In this document: in pieces, positions 32,232 to 44,418 of the stretch
Numbering within the stretch: the stretch's first letter is position 1
How the letters are laid out: the number at the start of each line of letters is the position of its first letter
NCBI GenBank assembly: GCA_950106755.1
Contig: OX467089.1
Location: 26,455,345 to 26,519,344, forward strand
Source: Climacium dendroides
Taxonomy: Eukaryota > Streptophyta > Bryopsida > Hypnales > Climaciaceae
Reading direction: 5' to 3'
Length of the DNA: 64,000 nt
Position numbers and translations under genes: made by a program
Notes under the pieces: model-generated
What the model was told of the DNA's origin: nothing
Database searches by the model: none
Seen by the model: the letters and a program-made list of their open reading frames with translations, nothing else

Positions 32232-33830
32232 GCAAGGAACACATCTTGATTTTTTTGCATTTCAGAATGCTATAGATTTTCTTCTTTAGCACTTTAAAGT
32301 TAGAAAAAACAATGCTTTAAAAATTAAAAAAATTATAGTCAATGTATACACCTCTAAGAAGATTATACCTTTGGAGGATAAAACACAGAAAATTCCCTAA
32401 GAATGAGAAAAATAAAGCACCAAATCTCAAGAGAACAAGTACTTTGATGTTTTAATTTGAAAAATGGAATAATTATTAAAATTAAAATAAATATTGTTCA
32501 TTTGTAACAACTCTATGGAAATGGTCATTTTCCAAAGAACCACCAAAAATATTATGCATGTTTTAAAATGCAAAAAAAAGTAGTTGAATTTTCTTGTGAA
32601 TTTGTGGACTTGTATAGAACATCAAATCAACTATTTTAAACTTCTTTTAATCCCTAAAGGATTTTCACTATGTTTTCACCAAAAATGCTCCAAAACTGTT
32701 ATCTATAGTTCAAGTACCAAATTTTTGAAAAAAAAAAATTGAATAAATCTAACCGTAGAATCTTATATCACTTTGGTTTTAGAATATGTAGAAAAAATTT
32801 CAAAATTTTTCACCGTGTAGATTGCAAGATATTAGTGTTTGAAGTAACAAAAATTCTTTTTTTGTCCTTGCGAAAAATCGGGCAACTACACATTTTAAGG
32901 TTGGATCATTATGAAAAAATGTCCAAAATGGTGGTTACTCTTTGGATTAATTCTTCAAGGCAAGTTGCTACATGCTTAAAAATTTTCAAATCATTTGGAA
33001 TTGTACAACATATAGGGAAAAAATAGAAAGTAGAAAGAAGTAGAAAATGATTCAAAATACAAGATTGTTAACAATTTATTTATGAAATTGAAAATGAAAA
33101 TTCTAATGGTTGTAATGTTTTAATAAAAAATCTACACCCAATTATTTTATTTTTTTCTAAAAATATTGAAAATTAAGTTAAATAAAGGACTTCAAAGTTT
33201 ATTTTAGAGTAGAGATTCAAAAACTACCTTCAAACTACCCACAACTAAAACTCCTCATAACTTTCATCTCATTAATCAAATTGGAACAATTCAAAGATAT
33301 CCATATATAAATAAATCTAGAAAATAAATTTCAAATTATTATTTTTTTTAAAAGTGATTTTTAAAGAAGTCTTTTTTTCTACCAGGACTACCCGCCAAAC
33401 AAAGAAAACTACATATCATACAATAACTTTTTAACCATGTAGTCAAAAGTTATGAAAACTATTGGGCCTTAAAGCTACTCCTCGAGCACATGTTGTGTGA
33501 AAATTTCAGCGAAAAAAAAAATTCCATTCGTAGTGAGCTACCCCAAATTGCTATGTTGCCAAAAAAATGTTGTTTGGTCCTTTAGGGGTTAAATAATAGT
33601 TTCTAATCTATCAAAAGACCATCCCTTCAAAAATTTCAATCAAAATTCTTTCTTGGAGGCTAGAACTTTCTACCTCCAAATTTTTCTAGTGTAGCATAAA
33701 ATAGGGGCTATTTTTAGAAATTAAAATATTTTTGAAATATGAAAAATAGGCAAGGTGAATAATAGTCATGAGTATCTTGTCTATGAATTTTGAGTCTTTT
33801 TGAACCATATTGCAAAAATTATGACCAAAA
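32232..33830. mobile_element. decayed relative of the 47-48 kb MITE, containing a nested element
   Basis: The outer parts match 47340-48062: ATTGCAAGGAACAC, TTTTTCTTCT.TAGTACTTTAAA-like, CACCAAATCTCAAGA, ATGGTCATTTTCCAAA on the left, and ATAGTCATGAGTA, AAAATTATGACCAAAAA on the right. Its extra length is explained by the TTAA-flanked element inserted at 32651-33588. Terminal repeats are too decayed to place exactly. Confidence 0.55.
32651..33588. mobile_element. TTAA-flanked short inverted-repeat element, copy 1
   Basis: Flanked by TTAA at 32647-32650 and 33589-33592, ends TCCCTAAAGGA and TCCTTTAGGGG. It is homologous to 46001-46928 over its length (AAATCTAACCGTAGAATCTTA, AAATTTCA, GATTGCAAGATA). 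No coding capacity seen. Confidence 0.75.
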
Positions 33831-35899
33831 AATAAATTAAATGGAATTGAACTACCTCCTCTTCATTCTCGATAATCTATAGACTATCATTATTGTTATT
33901 ATTATGAGGTGTTGTAATATACAACTCAAAGGTTGGAATTGGTCATCTAGCTTCTAAATTTCTTAGGTTTTGGAAGTCTAATGATTCTACATCAATCACT
34001 TATTCATGTTTCAATATGTAATTTTCACTTCGCATCCAATGTTGTTTCTTCAATCCTTGAAGGAACATACTTGATTGAATTCAAACCCTAATTTTGGAAT
34101 ATGTATATACAAGCACCTTACAATCAAAATATCACCTTACAAAAGTTTCTCTTGACAATGGGTAGTATTCTATGTAAGATACCTTCCTTTCAAGCATTTT
34201 TGAAAATAAAGTTCTCTACCCTTTGGGCTCTGTCCTTAGACCACAATCACTATGGTTTTGTTGGTAAGCCTAGTTTGTAATAATATATAGTACTATAAGC
34301 AATAATTGGATTGACTTAAGCCCTAAACACCCTTATAATACTCTATTTAGTGTTTGTGAGCTTCTGAAGTTGTTTGTACAAGCAGTTGATTGTAGAACAA
34401 TTTGTTCTCTATTCTATTGATGAAATACTTGTTTCAAATAGGTCATTTGAGAGTCTAAGATTTTTTTATTCTTTGATTTTATATAATTATTGACAAACAT
34501 GTCCAATCATAGTTTGGTATTAGATTTGCATTATTTTATATGCAATCATATTAGATTCAACTTGGATTTAACACAAAATCATGGTTTGAAATGATTTTTT
34601 AGCATGCTTCTTGTACTAGTGAATCACCTTCATCCATTCTATTTATATAGAATTTTTACCCACCTTAAGGTATGAATTTTTGTTAGTGTTTTTATTAGTT
34701 AAGGTTGGCACAAAATATTTCTACAAAATAGATTATGAAAATTTAGAAATTTGTTTTTTCAAATTAAGAATTTATAAGACAAACAAAACTACTAATCTTG
34801 AAGCATTTGTCAAATTATATTTTCCATCTTTAATTATTTAATCAATAAAAAATACCAACCCTAACCTTTAAATACAATATCAACTTTGATGTGTTAGCTC
34901 CTAAAGAACTAGAGAGCCTATTTTGGGTTTTTTGAGAACTTTGGTAGGTTCTATTGATTTCCTAATTTGAAATTTTTGAATGGAATTTAGAGTATGGATC
35001 ATCCTAATCTACACATGTTTCACTTCATTCCAATATATATTGCAAAAGCTATAATTTTTTATTTTATTTCAATGTCAAAATGGGAAGCTAAATACAAAAT
35101 AAAATGAATTGTATAGATTTCTACCTACTCAAAGCATTTTTAGATTTATCCAATTCCAAATAATGAAGTGAAATTTATGAGAAGATTTACCTTTCAAGCA
35201 ATGAAGGTAGAAAACACATGTAAAGTCAATAATTTTACATGTGATTTTGAAAATTTCCAAATTAAAAAAAAAACATACATTATACATTGTTTAATAGAGT
35301 ATTCTTATCACTAGAATTAATAATCTTCAACTTCTTGTCAAAGTTATTTGCAATTTAGTTTTTTTTCTTTCATCGAGTAGTACTATTTACTTTGTAATTT
35401 TTTTTAAAGATGAATACAAAAGTTTTTTTGGTGAAATTTTTTTCATGGAATCTCAATTCATTTTACCACATATTGACTAAAGTCCACAAGTTATTGGACA
35501 TACTTGTTTTTCTTTGAAATGTTGAAAGACAAAACCTCACCTTTAGGAAAGGCTAGAAAAAACGAGTTATTGAAACTTAGGCACATTGAACTTGTAATTT
35601 GTGGGGATATTTATTCTATGAATAAGTTAAGTAGAAGTTCCTAAGTATAGTTGAATTGTTAAAGAATAAATAGAGATGAAGATTTTTGCTTTGATAAAGA
35701 CTCAATTATTGTGAAACAATTTTGGGCCTCAAAACACCACATTAGTTTAGGGGTTAGAAAATGAAGACATTTTACAAGGATGGTTCATGGACATATTGGT
35801 AACACAAGACCTTTACATGAAAAATCTTGAAAGGACAAATGTTCTTTGACACTTCTACCTTCATTTTACGAGAAATATCCCAAATTAGCTTAACTACAC
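33831..35899. other. AT-rich intergenic sequence
   Basis: Nothing supported. Homopolymer-rich, no long frames. Confidence 0.4.
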
Positions 35900-38065
35900 C
35901 TATCATTAAATAGTCTTAAGTTTTATTGGATCTTGTTGACAATTGAAAGAAGATTATAGATTGTATTAGTTTGTATTTATTAGACACTATATTGAAAAAT
36001 AATGAATTTTATAAAATACATATAATATATATCTCAAATCAACCCTTAGCTTTCAAAGATTTCATTGTAGACAAAAACTTTGGATGTGACAATGCCTCAA
36101 CATTGTAAAAATTAAGTATGCTTACATTAATTAAGATTGAGTGTTTTTAATGCAATTTTGTCAAAGGGATGCTTTGCACTTAGGATGAAGTTGCAAAAAT
36201 CAAAATTTCAAGTGTTTTCATTGGTCAAAAGTTTAGATAACTTTGAAAGCAAGATTGCAAGCGCTTGCAATTTTCGATGTTTGTAGTTTAGTTCCAATTA
36301 TAAATTTATTATCAAAGTATATCCCACTTGTCCATTCATTTAAGTATATTTGCTTTCATACAAGAAAAAATATTTATACTTGAAACAATTGGTAGCAAAT
36401 GTTGCTAGCACTGAAACATTATTTGTCTAGCTTTTGTTTTTTCTAATATTTGATACCCAATTTTTTTCTTGTTAGTCTATATCTCTTATTGCTTTGTTCT
36501 TAATAAACCGCCTTGTAACTTAATATATTGAAGACTAGAGACCTTGGATTTCTTTGATGTAATTGAATTTTTTGGGGAAGTCTATCAAATTGATGTTGAA
36601 TAAGTTAAGAAGTAAAAAAATCTTAATTTCCATTCTTTGTAACTATATATAAATTGAAGAATTTAGAACTAGAGCTTATTTGAAGTAATTTTGACAAAAT
36701 CAATTTTGTAGTCACACATATTTTGTAGGTCACTCTAAATTTTTCTAATAGAAAATTCATCTAACCTAATCATTCAATGTACAATATTTTTGAGTAAAAA
36801 CAAAACTTATGAAAACATCTTGTACCTAATCTCAAATACTCCCTCAATTTGTGAATGATTTTCCAGTTTGACATTCAAAATCTTCAAGTTTTTTTAATTA
36901 AAAATAACATTATTTCAACCCATTTTGAGTTGTAAGTGGAGTTTGGTGCACTCCTACTATCTTGAAAATTTTAGTTTTGGAGTTCTTTTCAAAGTATAGT
37001 ATTGAGCTTATTGCTATAAAATTAAGAGGAACCAAAAGATAATTTTGCAATAGAGAGAATAATAAATTATTTTGCTTTAAAAACTTTAAATGGACAAAGC
37101 TAATATGTGGATAAGAAATGATTATTTCCTCAAGGATGAGGTAGTCTAGAATTTCCAAAAATTTGAAGGTATATGAAAAAATGTTATTCAAAATAATAAT
37201 TTAATGGGGGGATTTAGACAAAAGTTATAAAATGTTATGCACAAATTGTATCCATGTGGTCAAATTTTCTACCCCATTGACTACTATAACCAATATTTTT
37301 TTAATAAAAATGGAAAGCCTAAACTAGAAACTTCTCCTAAAATTGATTCAAGATTTAAATATATTTAATTTTTGTAAGAATTTTTTTCTTTGGATTCAAA
37401 TTATTAAGTTTTAGCTGTTGTGATTTTTAAAGATTTTTATTTTAGATATCAATTCAAGTCATTTACAATAAATCATTTTTTGAATTGGAAAAGTCATTTT
37501 TTTGGTTAAACATATTTGTACCCCTCAATCTATAAAATATTTATAAAATAATGTATTAAAAATCTATTTAGTATAAACTTCTAGAAAACTTACACAAGAA
37601 TTGCAAAAACATGAAGATGGATGAAACAATCAAGATTTTATGTGCTTGGGATTCATTTGTTTTTCAAAATTTGAATATCTAGTCTTCAAAAGGTTTTACC
37701 TATAAGAAAACTAGAAACATTAAAAATTGTGAGTATTGTTATTGGTTAAGCTTACTCTAAAGAATGTTGTTTTAAAAAATATATAATCTCAATTAAGAAC
37801 ACTTAACTTTGACAATGTTAGTAAATTATGCCATCTAAAATTCTTGCCTAGACTATAGACCTTTTAGATCTAAAAGACCAAGGTTGATGTTGAAAATAAC
37901 ATATAGAGAACACTTGAAAATTTGTAGTTTATTCATATAGTGCTCAATAAATACAAAACCAATAAAATCTAGACCAATCTTCTTTCAATTGTCAACAAGA
38001 TCCAATAACAAAAAGAAGATTATCTTCAGACTATTTCATAATAAACACTATACAAGCTAATTCAA
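35890..38065. repeat. long inverted repeat pair about 2.1 kb apart
   Basis: TATTGGATCTTGTTGACAAT followed by TGAAAGAAGATT at 35927-35958 recurs as its reverse complement at 37976-38008. Weaker similarity extends the arms to perhaps 130 bases (AAATAGTCT, TTTGTATTTATT, CACTATAT). It could be the ends of a decayed element; no target duplication is recognised and the interior has no gene. Confidence 0.6.
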
Positions 38066-38264
38066 ATGATTTTAGGTGAAGTTAAAATAATAATGAGGGC
38101 ATTTTTAGAGGATTAAAAAAAAGTGTGAATCTATTTCCATTTTCAAAATGAGTTAGTGTGTCAAAATGAAACAAAGATGGAGACAACTAGTACAAAAGAG
38201 TGGACAAACAAAACAACAATAATGGTTCCAAAGTTTCCTAATGAAAAATATAAAGTTTCCTAAT

Positions 38265-38540
38265 GAAAGCCACACACATTGACCCAAAGATGCAACATGA
38301 ATAAGACATTGACCCAAAGATGCAACATGAATAAGAAAGTCACACACACTAACCCCGAAATGCAACATGAATAAGACTTACTGCAACATGAGTAAGACTT
38401 GGCTAATTCTAGCAAGAGTGAATGCCTTATAAGAAAGAAAAAACAAATAAGAGCACATGAATAAGACTTGGCTATGGCTAATTCTAGCAAGAGTGAATGC
38501 CTTATAAGAAAGAAAAAGCAAATAAGAGCACAATCAGAAC
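38265..38540 (-). repeat. short tandem duplications
   Basis: CATTGACCCAAAGATGCAAC ATGAATAAG occurs twice from 38277, and a block containing AATAAGACTTGGCTA, CTAGCAAGAGTGAATGCCTT and AAGAAAGAAAA occurs twice (about 38390 and 38460). No gene. Confidence 0.8.
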
Positions 38541-38847
38541 CACAGTAGCGACAACACATCACTAACCTCAAACATACATATAAGAGAATACATCACCAAC
38601 CTCAAATATACATATAAGAAAGGTAGATGTTGTACACCTTGAACAAGCTTCTCCTAACATGTCCCCTATGATACATGGACCTCTTTACATTTTTCATTTT
38701 GTCTCTTCTCAAACAAAAGTAACTTTATCTAATTGCACATCAATTAAAGATAAGACATTGAAAGCATAAGATATAAGAGAAATATGAGAGCCTAATAAAG
38801 CACACAACATGATGAAAATTTTATTAGAAAAAAATATTGCAAACATT

Positions 38848-40201
38848 CTAAAATCTAAAGCATCCAAAGAAATTATAAAATACATCTCTTCTACATGCCC
38901 TTCGCCCCCCAACATTTTTTAAACTAATGAATTTGACTATATTCTTGAAACTAGGTCTTTCTAAAGGATTGGGATGCCAACATCTATTCAACAATTTCCT
39001 AATCCAAGGCTTAGCATCATCAGGCAAAACAAGTCTTCCACCTTCCAAAACAACATTGTAATTATTCAACCTCACATCTTCAAAAGGAAGTTAACCTGTG
39101 ATCATTTCATAACAAGTCATTGCAAAACTGTAGACATCGGAAGCTTCCATGAACAAGTTAGGTGTGACGTGACGTTGTAATCTTTCACAGCTTGCAATAT
39201 CTCCGGAGCTCTCCAAAACCCCGTCCCCACGCCACCCACCGAGCACTCATAATCTGCTACAACACACTAATACAAACCAATTCGGTCAAGAGAAATTAGG
39301 GTTGGATCAAATCTCACCACGCGAGGTGCAATGAGCACATTTGATGCTTTGAGGTCCCTGTGGACAATATTGCACCTTGACAAAGTCTCCATCCCAAACG
39401 CAATTTGCTGCATGTTGCGTTCAAGTTCACAAGCAGAGAAAGGGGAGCTTCGGTTGCCATTGCGCTACATTCTAAACTCAATGAGCTTCCGCAAGTCACC
39501 CCAATGCTTGACCATTTGAAATGCAAACCTGCCATTCGTCACCAAGCCGGCTCTCCATATTGCAGACAAATGCAAAAATGGACTCCTCAAAAACTTCTCA
39601 TTTGAGAGCTTCATCATCCCCTGGAGGCCATTGCCTTTGAAGCTCATGTACTGAAGCACCCTCTTTCAACACATACCGGAAACCTGAATCGGGATAATCA
39701 TCGTGCATCGAAAACCTTTCTTTGAAAATTTCAGCTTGGGCAATCTTCGCTCCCACCTCTACACGAACCCCAATCAACAAAAAAATAAGGCCTTGTCTCA
39801 GGTTTCCCGACTCTTCCCATTCCCTACATCTCCTGAGTCTTCTTGTATTGTCAACATTTGCTTCAATCTCCATTTTGTCTCCATTTTTGTCCATGTACAT
39901 AACATCCCAATAGCATTTCCGCACAGACCGAAACCATTTCCCAAAGCTTCTCAATTTGTGTACTAATTGTAGAAGGTCCTGTCCGAGTTCTAGAGACGTA
40001 CAAGTGCGATTGTAGTGATGGCAGAAAACCAGGAGATCGTCGAAGTAGGGAACACAAACCCAAGAGTACCTGGGCAATTTCTTTGTCAATGTTTCGAAGT
40101 TTGCTTGTCAATGTTTTTCCTTTGGTGGGCACAATATGAATCTTGACGGAATGGCTGAGATGACGAGTGCCGGAAGTAAGTTCATCTTCGTCTTTCACAC
40201 G
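38848..40201 (-). pseudogene. plant Ser/Thr protein kinase, C-terminal part, broken
   Basis: The minus strand encodes an N-terminal helical segment (LTSKLRNIDKEIAQVLL), a linker (YPDSGFRYVLKEGASVHELQ), KHWGDLRKLIEFRM, then NIVHRDLKASNVLIA (catalytic loop), ADYECSVGG (DFG-equivalent region), GTGFWRAPEIL (activation segment end), SDVYSFAMTCYEMITG and LNRCWHPNPLERPSF (subdomain XI). Disablements: frameshifts near 39960 and 39170, and an in-frame TAA between MITG and LPFED. Regions between the frames may be introns. The N-terminal piece appears on the other side of the Tc1 element. Confidence 0.75.
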
Positions 40202-40328
40202 CTGACTACGTATCTCAATGGTATAGAACTAACTTATGTAGCTAAATTTTGGCAGAGTGCTTTCATGCTCCCTTGATGCATGAAGTATAGATTAGTGACT
40301 GATTGACACAAGGTGCAGGCATGTTGTA

Positions 40329-40359
40329 CAGTGGGGTACAGTTCATTTACGAATTTTTG
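40329..40359 (+). repeat. left terminal inverted repeat of the Tc1 element
   Basis: Begins CAGTGGGGTACAGTTCATTT. One mismatch to the inverted right copy, at base 13. Confidence 0.95.
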
Positions 40360-40752
40360 GGCTCCCTTCTCCTGCGATGGTCCCAGTCCCGCAACTTCCC
40401 ACTGTCCAAGCACCTCCCTACCTAGCCCTTTCCATCTGAAATTTTGTATGTAGGTTGTACATACCTAGCACTACATCATGGGCTCCTTAATTACTTGCAA
40501 CTACCGCCGCATTACAATTTTGGGCCGCCATTTCCAAATGACTGCAAAACATGGCGACTTGTTCCCTGCCTTGCAATGCCTTCTACACCTCAGCCTCGAT
40601 TCGCTTGCTTGCCGGCCAAGCATCCTTGGACTCCTCTTTGCATCTGCTTCCATTTGGGATTGTGACTTTACACTATGCAATCTTGAGTTTAGTCGCATTT
40701 GCCTGATTTACAGGGACTCCTTTGCGCGGTCTCCTCTTTCATCGCCTTGCCA

Positions 40753-40780
40753 TTTTTTTTGGGGGGGGGGGGGGGGGGGC
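40753..40780 (+). repeat. T8-G19 homopolymer run inside the Tc1 element
   Basis: A run of T followed by about 19 G in the 5' non-coding part. Length is likely unstable or sequencing-error prone. Confidence 0.8.
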
Positions 40781-41116
40781 TTATACCTCAAGGCATTGTA
40801 GCTCTCACGATTAGCGATGCCAAAGCTTATGGTTTAATTCAGCAAGGCGATGGTTCCTTGGTCGAATTCACCATAGGGAGCCAGTTCCTTCGCTTCCACT
40901 GGGTTTTGGTCAACTTCCTTTGCCACTGATCAACCACATCAAGTACACAGTCTGCATCCGAGGTTTGTCGATCTTTGCAACTCTTGCACTTTGTTTCCTT
41001 CATACAAATTGTTTGGATTGCTTACATGCATATGATAGTGTTTCCTAGTTTTCCACATGGAATTTCTTATCTACACTACCAATTTCATGATTTTTTTTCT
41101 TCATTGCTAGATTCCA

Positions 41117-42130
41117 ATGCGTACACGGACATTGAGCGATCATGAAAGAAGTCTGATCATTGGAATGCGTCGAGGAGGCATGAAATGCAAAGATGTTGCT
41201 GCATTACTGAAATTGCCACGATCTACTGTGTCAACAGTGTTGACAAAATGGAAGAGAACTGGATGCATGACGACTCAAAAATCTAAACCTCGACCTCGAA
41301 AGCTATCTGGTCGGACAATGAGAGACCTGTCTCGACTTCTCCGTGATGATCGACACATGCGCTTGGGAGCGCTTGCAAGGAAATTTGAGGTACATCGAAA
41401 TACCATCCGCAAATACATTCACAGGTTGGGATTTGGAAATCGTGTTGCTCCTAAAAAACCTTATCTCAATCCACGACATAAAGCTCAAAGGTTGTCATTT
41501 GCTAGGGAACATCGTCATTGGACATATGAAGATTGGAAGCATGTCATATGGACAGATGAGTCTTCTTTTGAGCTTGGGAAAACCTCTGGGCAGATTCGAA
41601 TTTGGAGAAGAGTCCATGAAAAATATGCATCTAATTGTCTTGCACCTAGTTTCAAATCTGGACGATCATCTGTAATGGTTTGGGGAGCTTTCTCTGGATT
41701 TGACAAGAGTCCCTTGATATTTCTACCGCCAAATGAACGAACTGCATTACATTTTGTTCAAAATGTGTATGAAGCTGCATTGAGCGGCTTTTATTTCATG
41801 CATGATGTACCGCATGAACTTGTACTCATGGAAGATGGTGCTCCTATACATCGTAGCAAAGTCCCTGAAATGTGGAGGCGTGCTCATGGAATCAACAAAC
41901 TAGATTGGCCTCCGAATTCGCCTGACTTGAACCCCATTGAAAACCTGTGGAAGATAGTTAAACAACTTTTGCGAAATCAACCTCGGCCACACGACATGCA
42001 ACAAATGATGCAACAAATTCAAGTGGTATGGGATGAAGTGTCTCTAGAACAAGTACAAAGGCTCATTTCCAACATGCCCAATCGAATGCGAGCTGTAATT
42101 TTGGCAAAGGGTGGATCTACTAGATGGTAG
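41117..42130 (+). CDS. Tc1-family DD34E transposase, intact
   Basis: 337 codons from the ATG at 41117 to TAG at 42130. The N-terminal 115 residues hold two helix-turn-helix units (around KCKDVAALLKLPRSTVSTVL and RLGALARKFEVHRNTIRKYI) that bind the TIRs. The catalytic core shows D147 (VIWTDESSF), VMVWGAFSG, D240 (LVLMEDGAPIH) and E275 (DLNPIENLWK). There are 34 residues between the last two, the DD34E signature of Tc1 rather than the DD39D of plant mariner-like elements. Cut-and-paste transposition acts in the nucleus. Length is normal for the family, with no frameshift or stop. The nearest relatives could be animal or fungal Tc1 elements, so transfer into the plant is conceivable but untested. 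Confidence 0.95.
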   Translation: MRTRTLSDHERSLIIGMRRGGMKCKDVAALLKLPRSTVSTVLTKWKRTGCMTTQKSKPRPRKLSGRTMRDLSRLLRDDRHMRLGALARKFEVHRNTIRKYIHRLGFGNRVAPKKPYLNPRHKAQRLSFAREHRHWTYEDWKHVIWTDESSFELGKTSGQIRIWRRVHEKYASNCLAPSFKSGRSSVMVWGAFSGFDKSPLIFLPPNERTALHFVQNVYEAALSGFYFMHDVPHELVLMEDGAPIHRSKVPEMWRRAHGINKLDWPPNSPDLNPIENLWKIVKQLLRNQPRPHDMQQMMQQIQVVWDEVSLEQVQRLISNMPNRMRAVILAKGGSTRW

Positions 42131-42315
42131 ATAGTTTAGAAAACTCATCGAAGATGTTGTATGATTAGGAATTTCAAATGTACATATTCATCATGCTTAT
42201 AAAGTATTTTTCTCCACTATTCCAACACATCTTGTGATTTCAGATTTGGTTCATTTTTGAGCATGATATGACCTCTCAAAGGTTTGTAAACTTGACAAAG
42301 AAAACTGCCTGCGTG

Positions 42316-42346
42316 CAAAAATTCGTAAATGAATTGTACCCCACTG
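42316..42346 (-). repeat. right terminal inverted repeat of the Tc1 element
   Basis: On the minus strand begins CAGTGGGGTACAATTCATTT. Ends directly at the TA duplication. Confidence 0.95.
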
Positions 42347-42348
42347 TA

Positions 42349-42551
42349 TAGTACAATGCAAAGGAATGTGCAAATGAAACCGAGAAATGTGCCTGATTCT
42401 CTTGATCGAAAGTTGCCCTTCGAAAACAGTCAATCACAGTAGTCAAATGCTTGGGATGATTGGCAGTGTTGTTTTCAATTCTGCCAACCAAATTAGGGTT
42501 GACGAGAGATAGCTTTAATATGGTTTCAGCAGACAGTGGAACATGCTGCAT
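42349..42551 (-). pseudogene. N-terminal piece of the interrupted kinase gene
   Basis: A short frame from ATG at 42551 (MQHVPLSAETILKLSLVNPN) runs to the TA target duplication of the Tc1 element. It has the same strand and direction as the kinase body on the far side. The link to the kinase is by position and orientation only, since this part has no kinase motif. Confidence 0.35.
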
Positions 42552-42659
42552 TGATACATTGGATCAGGAAACTGAGTTTCTTTGTTTCAATTGCATATTG
42601 GAACATACAAGTTGCGGATATGGACAATTAATTTTGAAGTCAAACTCCAACCCCATATG

Positions 42660-42790
42660 GAAGAATAGATGCTTTCAAGAAAGAAAAAAAAGGAAGAAGA
42701 AGGTTAATGCCAATTTGAAAGACTAGCTTGAAGGAAGCGTTTGTTGGGAATCAGATCATCCTTGATGTCTCCATGAAGAGGTAGACCTTG
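42660..42790 (+). repeat. left copy of a 131-bp direct duplication
   Basis: GAAGAATAGATGCTTTCAAG through AGGTAGACCTTG matches 44878-45008 with few differences. The TIR element at 42791-44877 lies exactly between the two copies. Confidence 0.85.
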
Positions 42791-43301
42791 CATTAGGAGA
42801 AAACTGGACCCTCCAAAAGGCCGTCTAAGGGCACCAAGGATATTAATTGTTTTTTTGTTGTCCTTCCATACGGATTGTCAGCACCTGGGTGGCACCTAAT
42901 GTGCCAAAGCGGACAAAAGCCAAAACCACGGCGGAGCCAACAGTGACGTTTTGGGGAGTTGTTGGTACCAGCAGAACGCATGATGGTACCAACAACTTTG
43001 TATTTTTTATTTCCACTCCTGTCGTGGTACCTCCAGTGTTCTATTTTATTTTAGTGCTCATACTTGATGATTTTTCATTGGCTGTACTTGTTTACTCTGT
43101 TTAGCAATGGATGGATGAAGCTGAAGAGGAAGGATGGCAGGAATGAGACAAGTTCAGTGTCTCCATTGGTTGGTATTCAAGAAGCGCTTGGAGTCACTTA
43201 AGCCTACCAGAAAATTAGAGGAAAACACAAGTGTAATGACATGATTCAAAGAGTTCAGAGATACAATCAACCTTTGGAAAATAGAGAAGAAGGCAGATTC
43301 A

Positions 43302-44301
43302 CTAAAGCAATTTGGTGACATTGAGTGCAATAGATGGAGAGTTGAGCACATCCAAATTTCTCGAATGACGACTACGGAGTCGCGAGCCAAGCGGACCCTC
43401 TTTCAGTATCGACAATCTGGATTCCACAGCCATCATTTTCTTTTTATAGTGTACTACCTCCACCTCCAATTCATTTACTCTACCTGCACTTGAGGCCTCC
43501 ATCAGTGTTCTCACAAGTTCCTCCAACTCCTCGTTACGTTTCCCAAACCCAACGGCTTTCTCCCTCAATTGTCCACATTGCCTTTCTAGCTCCCTACCCT
43601 TCTCAATAGTCGTGTGATGTTCTAAAGACTGTCCACGAAGTGTTTCTATAGCTAATTGGAGTTGACGCTTTGCCTCCTGCAATTGTGAACCTAGGAAGTC
43701 CATATGGACCAAGTAGTTCCGAACTGTTTCCTCCAACACCACATTTTCCCCCTCCAAACCACTACCGAAATTGGCAAGCCTCTTACAATACCCTAGCAAC
43801 CCTTCTTCTCCTAGGCAGATGTATTGAAGACACTCTTTGATCGTCCTAAAAGTTGGAGGCACTCCTGTACGAGGATCTCGTGGATAAATTTCTCCGTCTA
43901 CCCACAAATCAATGTTGGTGGCACCTTGGGATCTATAGGCGCAAAACTCACGTCTAGGTACTTGCTCATGCAGTGGACAAACCCTCTTTATCAATGGAGA
44001 GAATCGTGGACCAAGCGACACATTCAGAGTGTATGGGTTTGCTGCCTCCACCCTATTCGTGATCTCACTCAAAGCCATCACCAATTTCTAAAATTGAAGC
44101 AATACAACTCTCTGGCATACAAACAGATATGAAAAAAGCCACCTCTCTGAATTGGAACAATTTGACATGACACGAAATGAAGTCTCGATAAGCCGAAACC
44201 CAAGTAGTTGGATTCAACGGAAATTTACGTGGCAATGCTAACTTTCGCGCCGGCAAAAAATTGGCGCCGAAAACAAGGACGTTAACAAACTCTGGTGTCA
44301 T
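43302..44301 (-). CDS. probable two-exon gene, 314-aa protein with C-terminal coiled coil
   Basis: Exon 1 runs from ATG 44301 to 44143 (MTPEFVNVLVFGANFLPARK ... HVKLFQFRE), exon 2 from 44087 to TGA-type end at 43302. A GT at 44142-44141 and a CAATTTTAG acceptor at 44088 join in frame (phase 0) to give FQFRE-KLVMALSEITNRVE. The 55-bp intron is very short for a plant, so the join is a hypothesis; unspliced, the second exon could start at its own ATG. Residues about 150-290 are heptad-like with E, L, Q, K and R (EGENVVLEETVRNYL, EELEELVRTLMEAS), i.e. coiled coil. A TATATAG box lies at 44411-44418 on the same strand, about 110 bases upstream. No known family recognised. Confidence 0.5.
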
Positions 44302-44410
44302 GCCGCCCTAATTCATCCAAGTTCATCCTCTTGGTTCATCCGTCACCTACAGAAAAGAGTAGTCAGTGGATGATGCCTTCACTAAAATAATAGAGGATAA
44401 TCCACCCCTC

Positions 44411-44418
44411 TATATAGT
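44411..44418 (-). promoter_or_regulatory. TATA box for the coiled-coil gene
   Basis: The minus strand reads ACTATATAGAGG about 110 bases upstream of the proposed ATG at 44301. Confidence 0.45.

Larger units (their letters stand above)
40329..42346 (+). mobile_element. complete Tc1-type DNA transposon, 2018 bp, TSD TA
   Basis: 31-bp terminal inverted repeats (40329-40359 and 42316-42346) differ at one base and start CAGTGGGGTACA, the CAGT start typical of Tc1 elements. Each is flanked by TA (40327-40328, 42347-42348). A single intact transposase gene lies inside. Left of it, an open stretch around 40790-40968 is followed by a GTTTGT donor-like and TTGCTAG acceptor-like pair, so a 5' intron is possible. 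The high TIR identity and intact ORF imply recent activity. Confidence 0.95.

Noticed and set aside
40444..40929. Plus-strand frames upstream of the Tc1 transposase as an additional gene
   Set aside because: They cross a long poly-G run and show no family resemblance. At most they are a 5' untranslated exon.
43302..44301. Calling the coiled-coil protein a retroelement gag or a transposase
   Set aside because: It has no zinc knuckle, capsid motif or DDE triad; the only sound statement is an unknown coiled-coil protein.
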